A stretch of DNA of 64,000 nucleotides. Origin: Accumulibacter sp032229525 (GTDB lineage: Bacteria; Pseudomonadota; Gammaproteobacteria; Burkholderiales; Rhodocyclaceae). The stretch's first letter is position 1, and each line of letters starts with the position of its first letter. The stretch lies in the NCBI RefSeq assembly GCF_032229525.1, contig NZ_JAVTWB010000012.1, positions 1 to 64,000 on the forward strand, given 5' to 3'. Shown one piece after another: positions 61,431 through 64,000 of the stretch. The notes beneath the pieces were generated by a model. That model was not told the origin of the DNA. It worked only from the letters and a program-made list of their open reading frames with translations, and searched no databases. A program made the position numbers and the translations under genes.

Positions 61431-62882
61431 TCAGGCCGCCGGGAGATGCTCGTCCAGCCAGCAATGCAAGGCGCAGCCTGGCGGCCAGTTGCGCAACAAG
61501 CGCGCGCGATCGCGCGCCCAGGCACGCGCGTGGGCGGCTGCGGTTCGATGTTGCACGACGGCATCCAGATCGATGAGCACGACGCGGCTGCCATCCCACA
61601 GCAGATTGGTCGCCTTGAGGTCGCCGTGGCTGATCCGCTGTCCGTGCAGGGATCCGAACAGCGTCAGGATCGCCCGCGCCTCGTCTGCAGGCGGCTCGCG
61701 GTCGGCAGACAGATGCGTCAGCAGATTCGACGCGGCGCAAAACTCGCTGATCAACCAGGCGCGGCGACGCAGTGGCCCGACACGCTCTTCGATCAGCGCC
61801 AACGGCGTCGGCGTCGGAATGCCGAGAAAGAGCAAGCGGTGCGCCTCGCGCCAGGAATGCCAGCCGCGACTTGGACGCCACAGGCGGCCCAGAGCATGAC
61901 GCAGGTGCTTGAGGTTGTAGCGTTTGATCAGTAGCCCGCGGCCATCGATCACGACACGCGCTACCGTCGTGGTGCCGCCGTCCTTCAGCACATCACCGCG
62001 GCCGATGGCCGCATCAGGCGCATCCAGTACGGGCGCCAGGAAGTCTCGTTCGCGGCGCAGGACAGCACTGAAGCGGGTGGTACTCTGCTCGACCGCGAAC
62101 AGCGTGCACTCACGAACGGTCTTGGCCAGGAAGTCGCCAAGCCGCCAGGCCCTGACGCTGGTGATCTGCTCTTTCAGGGCCGCCACTTCCGGCAAGGGCT
62201 GGCCCGTCCCGACAGCGTAAGCGGGCAGCAGCACGGTCAGCAGTGGATCCCAGTCGGGCGGCAACTGGGCGAGCAGAACGGCCAGGTTGCTGCTCGCCTG
62301 CGCCGACAGCAGCGGTTGTCCGCGGCTGACCACGCGTACCGCATCGCCATCAATGACGAACAGGCTGCCGTCATGGTGCAGAAAATTGCCGAGGTGCAGG
62401 TCATCGTGCGCCAGACCCGCAGCGTGCAGGCGCCCGAGCATGGTCAGCGCCGGCGTCAGCACGGCCAGTGCCTCGGCCTCTCCCGGCGGCCGCCCGGACA
62501 CGCGCGCCCAGGATTCGGCAAGGGTCTCCGCCGGGTCGAGATAGACCGTCATCAGTGCATAGCCGCCGCCTGCCATGGCCCCGGCCGCGATGCGTTCGGG
62601 TGTCGGTAGCCCGGCCAAAGCGAGCGCATCGAGACCCGCACACTCTTCCTGCCAGTGCCTCTCGCAGCGCTGCCCGACAAACAACTTGGCCAGCACTCGA
62701 CGACCATCCAGAGCGGCGTCGCCGACCATCCGTTTGCCCGGCATGACGCGCAGCAGGCGACGCATGGTCAGCTGGCGCCCATCGGCGAGCGCCACCCGGA
62801 AAGGTAACTGAGGATGGCGGCCGGCAGCGCGCAGCGCGCTCGCCGTGGTCAGGTTTGGCGATGCCATTGTGGGTTCAGCCAC
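61431..62882 (-). CDS. Tandem LPS-kinase-like protein (two InaA/RfaP-type kinase domains)
   Basis: 483 aa with two kinase-like domains. The first has GLAHDDLHLGNFLHHDGSLF near residue 157 and VIDGDAVR near 178; the second has ISHGDLKATNLLW near 416 and VLIDLDAV near 436. Both keep the catalytic HxD and metal-binding Asp, so both may be active. The start is a GTG at 62882 or the ATG at 62867. By analogy with Pseudomonas waaP, wapP, wapQ and a tandem gene (PA5006), it should phosphorylate sugars in the LPS core. Last gene of the kinase run, 70 bases after the previous one. Confidence 0.82.
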   Translation of the reverse strand: MAEPTMASPNLTTASALRAAGRHPQLPFRVALADGRQLTMRRLLRVMPGKRMVGDAALDGRRVLAKLFVGQRCERHWQEECAGLDALALAGLPTPERIAAGAMAGGGYALMTVYLDPAETLAESWARVSGRPPGEAEALAVLTPALTMLGRLHAAGLAHDDLHLGNFLHHDGSLFVIDGDAVRVVSRGQPLLSAQASSNLAVLLAQLPPDWDPLLTVLLPAYAVGTGQPLPEVAALKEQITSVRAWRLGDFLAKTVRECTLFAVEQSTTRFSAVLRRERDFLAPVLDAPDAAIGRGDVLKDGGTTTVARVVIDGRGLLIKRYNLKHLRHALGRLWRPSRGWHSWREAHRLLFLGIPTPTPLALIEERVGPLRRRAWLISEFCAASNLLTHLSADREPPADEARAILTLFGSLHGQRISHGDLKATNLLWDGSRVVLIDLDAVVQHRTAAAHARAWARDRARLLRNWPPGCALHCWLDEHLPAA

Positions 62883-62952
62883 AGCTCAGAGAGGCCCGAT
62901 CACCAGCGCGGAACGACCGCGGCGAACACGGGATCGTTCCGGCAAGACGCGC

Positions 62953-63720
62953 CTATTCGCGGCCATCGAAAAACCCGACGATCTTGCCGATGCGCTTGCG
63001 GTCCTGGTCAGTAACGCGCGCGCGCTCCACGTAATCGAGATAGAAACGTAGCCGCTGGCTGCGTGACAACTGCTTCCGGGCAACTTTGTCGAGACAGGCC
63101 AGATCCTTGATGATCCGATAGTCGAGAAGCGCACCGCGATGATAGGTGCCGCTGGGGCAGTCGATCAGATAGACCGTGGGTCGGGGTCCCGCATTGACCA
63201 GCAGGTTTCGCCACTTCAAGTCATTGTGCGCAAACCCGGCATCGTGCAGGGTACGCGCGATGCGCGCGACCTGTTGCGAAACCTGCCCGACCCAACGGCG
63301 ATCGCGCAAGCGCGGATCGCTGGCATCAGCGATCTGCGAAAGATCGGTGGTATCCGGGATCTCCTCGGTCACCAGCGCGCCGCGGATGAAGCCACCAAAA
63401 CGACGCTCGAGGCCGTAAGCAACCAGCGTCGCCGTCGGAATGCCCCACGCCTGGAACGCCAGCAGGTTGCGCCATTCAACACGGACCCGTGGCCGGCCCA
63501 GCCAGCGACGCACGCCGAACCAGCGCCGCGTCATGTTCTTGCCGTTGCCGACGTAACGTTTGACATAGTAGCGCTTGCCACCAACCGCAACGCGTAGCAC
63601 GCGGCAGAGCACATCCTGGGTAATCAGCTCGCCGTCAAGCGAGAAAACGCGGTCGATGTCGCCGAACACGGCGGCCGCTTCGCTCGCCGCATACTGCGGA
63701 TTCAGGCGCCAACTCCTCAT
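62953..63720 (-). CDS. LPS core kinase, RfaP/InaA-like
   Basis: 255 aa WaaP-type small kinase with catalytic HNDLKWRNLLV near residue 165 and LIDCPSG near 187, with KRYYVKRYVGNGKN near residue 47 providing the ATP lysine. Probably phosphorylates a heptose of the LPS inner core. Start ATG at 63720 overlaps the stop of the upstream waaP-like gene (ATGA), so the two are coupled. Confidence 0.85.
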   Translation of the reverse strand: MRSWRLNPQYAASEAAAVFGDIDRVFSLDGELITQDVLCRVLRVAVGGKRYYVKRYVGNGKNMTRRWFGVRRWLGRPRVRVEWRNLLAFQAWGIPTATLVAYGLERRFGGFIRGALVTEEIPDTTDLSQIADASDPRLRDRRWVGQVSQQVARIARTLHDAGFAHNDLKWRNLLVNAGPRPTVYLIDCPSGTYHRGALLDYRIIKDLACLDKVARKQLSRSQRLRFYLDYVERARVTDQDRKRIGKIVGFFDGRE

Positions 63721-64000
63721 GTCATTTCTCCGGCCGCGACCTTGCGGTTGAAGCGCGCCTGCAAACGCCGCGTTTCGCGGGCCAGATGGGCGAACAACGG
63801 CGCCTCGTCACGCAGGACAAGCCGCAACGGGCGGGCAAAATAGGCGCCCAGAAAACGCAGCAGGTCACGATTCGTCAAACCGATGTCGAGCGCCGAGAAA
63901 TAGAGCGCGGCCAGATCTTTGTCGCGCCAGCGACGGGGTAGGCTCGCCCTGAGCTGGGCGCGATGAAGGTCGATCAGCGACAGCTTGAACTGCTCTGCCG
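63717..64000 (-). CDS. waaP: WaaP/RfaP, LPS heptose I kinase (C-terminal part, truncated by window end)
   Basis: The last 93 codons are visible (the coding strand enters at 64000). The segment AEQFKLSLIDLHRAQLR, with LPRRWRDKDLAALYFSALD and IGLTNRDLLRFLGAYF, matches the C-terminus of RfaP. The N-terminal catalytic part lies outside the window. It ends with TGA overlapping the start of the next kinase. Confidence 0.85.
   Translation of the reverse strand, partial: AEQFKLSLIDLHRAQLRASLPRRWRDKDLAALYFSALDIGLTNRDLLRFLGAYFARPLRLVLRDEAPLFAHLARETRRLQARFNRKVAAGEMT

Noticed and set aside
1..64000. CRISPR array, prophage or complete insertion sequence
   Set aside because: No regularly spaced repeats, integrase, phage structural genes or transposase genes were recognised by reading.

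Overview
The window is about 63% GC and reads as chromosome of a Gram-negative betaproteobacterium, most likely in the Rhodocyclales and possibly Candidatus Accumulibacter or a relative. This rests on remembered gene order and protein character (type IV pilus pilMNOPQ-aroKB-dgt, the dcw cluster, a DUF3683 FAD/Fe-S oxidoreductase, a two-subunit VC_2705-type symporter). No search was run. A run of 100 Ns shows that the sequence is a scaffolded draft, perhaps metagenome-derived.

Layout. 1-7490 (minus strand) is the start of the division/cell-wall cluster mraZ-rsmH-ftsL-ftsI-murE-murF-mraY. The genes are almost all coupled by 4-bp stop/start overlaps, and a promoter and MraZ operator lie upstream. 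7751-8121 is the RNase P RNA gene. 8129-10440 carries a DUF3025 protein, a small lipoprotein and pyrC. 10561-13255 has rsmI divergent from yraN-diaA-dolP. 13314-17732 holds a small membrane protein, a two-subunit sodium:solute symporter and TrkH. 17924-21799 is one 1291-residue FAD/4Fe-4S/CCG oxidoreductase. 22203-24526 is an antiporter coupled to a YbdK-type carboxylate-amine ligase. 24589-28346 is amino-acid metabolism (ilvA, cysK, patB). 28426-31841 is a CHASE-PAS-GGDEF-EAL protein interrupted by the assembly gap.

31807-40874 is mostly housekeeping: 5-FCL, slt, an NDUFA9-like protein, cca, a MidA-type methyltransferase, a pteridine-reductase-like SDR and ttcA. 40966-44592 has an FHA/degenerate cyclase protein, comF, bioB and bioC. 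44593-48203 is the most disturbed region: a truncated LysR gene is joined to the C-terminal end of a TRAP permease gene, directly upstream of an intact pxpBCA 5-oxoprolinase operon. 48390-56913 (minus strand) is a permuted papain-like hydrolase, then pilMNOPQ-aroK-aroB-dgt. 57107-61399 is PBP1A and MsbA. The window ends in an LPS-core kinase cluster (waaP, a second kinase and a tandem double kinase).

Much of the window serves the envelope: peptidoglycan precursors and septal synthesis, PBP1A, lytic transglycosylase, DolP, MsbA, LPS phosphorylation and type IV pili. I found no CRISPR array, prophage, intact insertion sequence, tRNA or rRNA gene, and no convincing new defence or biosynthetic system. 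The best leads are the lysR/dctM deletion scar, the tandem LPS-kinase protein, the catalytically degenerate cyclase-FHA protein, the antiporter/gamma-glutamyl-ligase pair, the Ca-loop-like insert in the symporter, and the rsmI/yraN start codons that overlap head to head.
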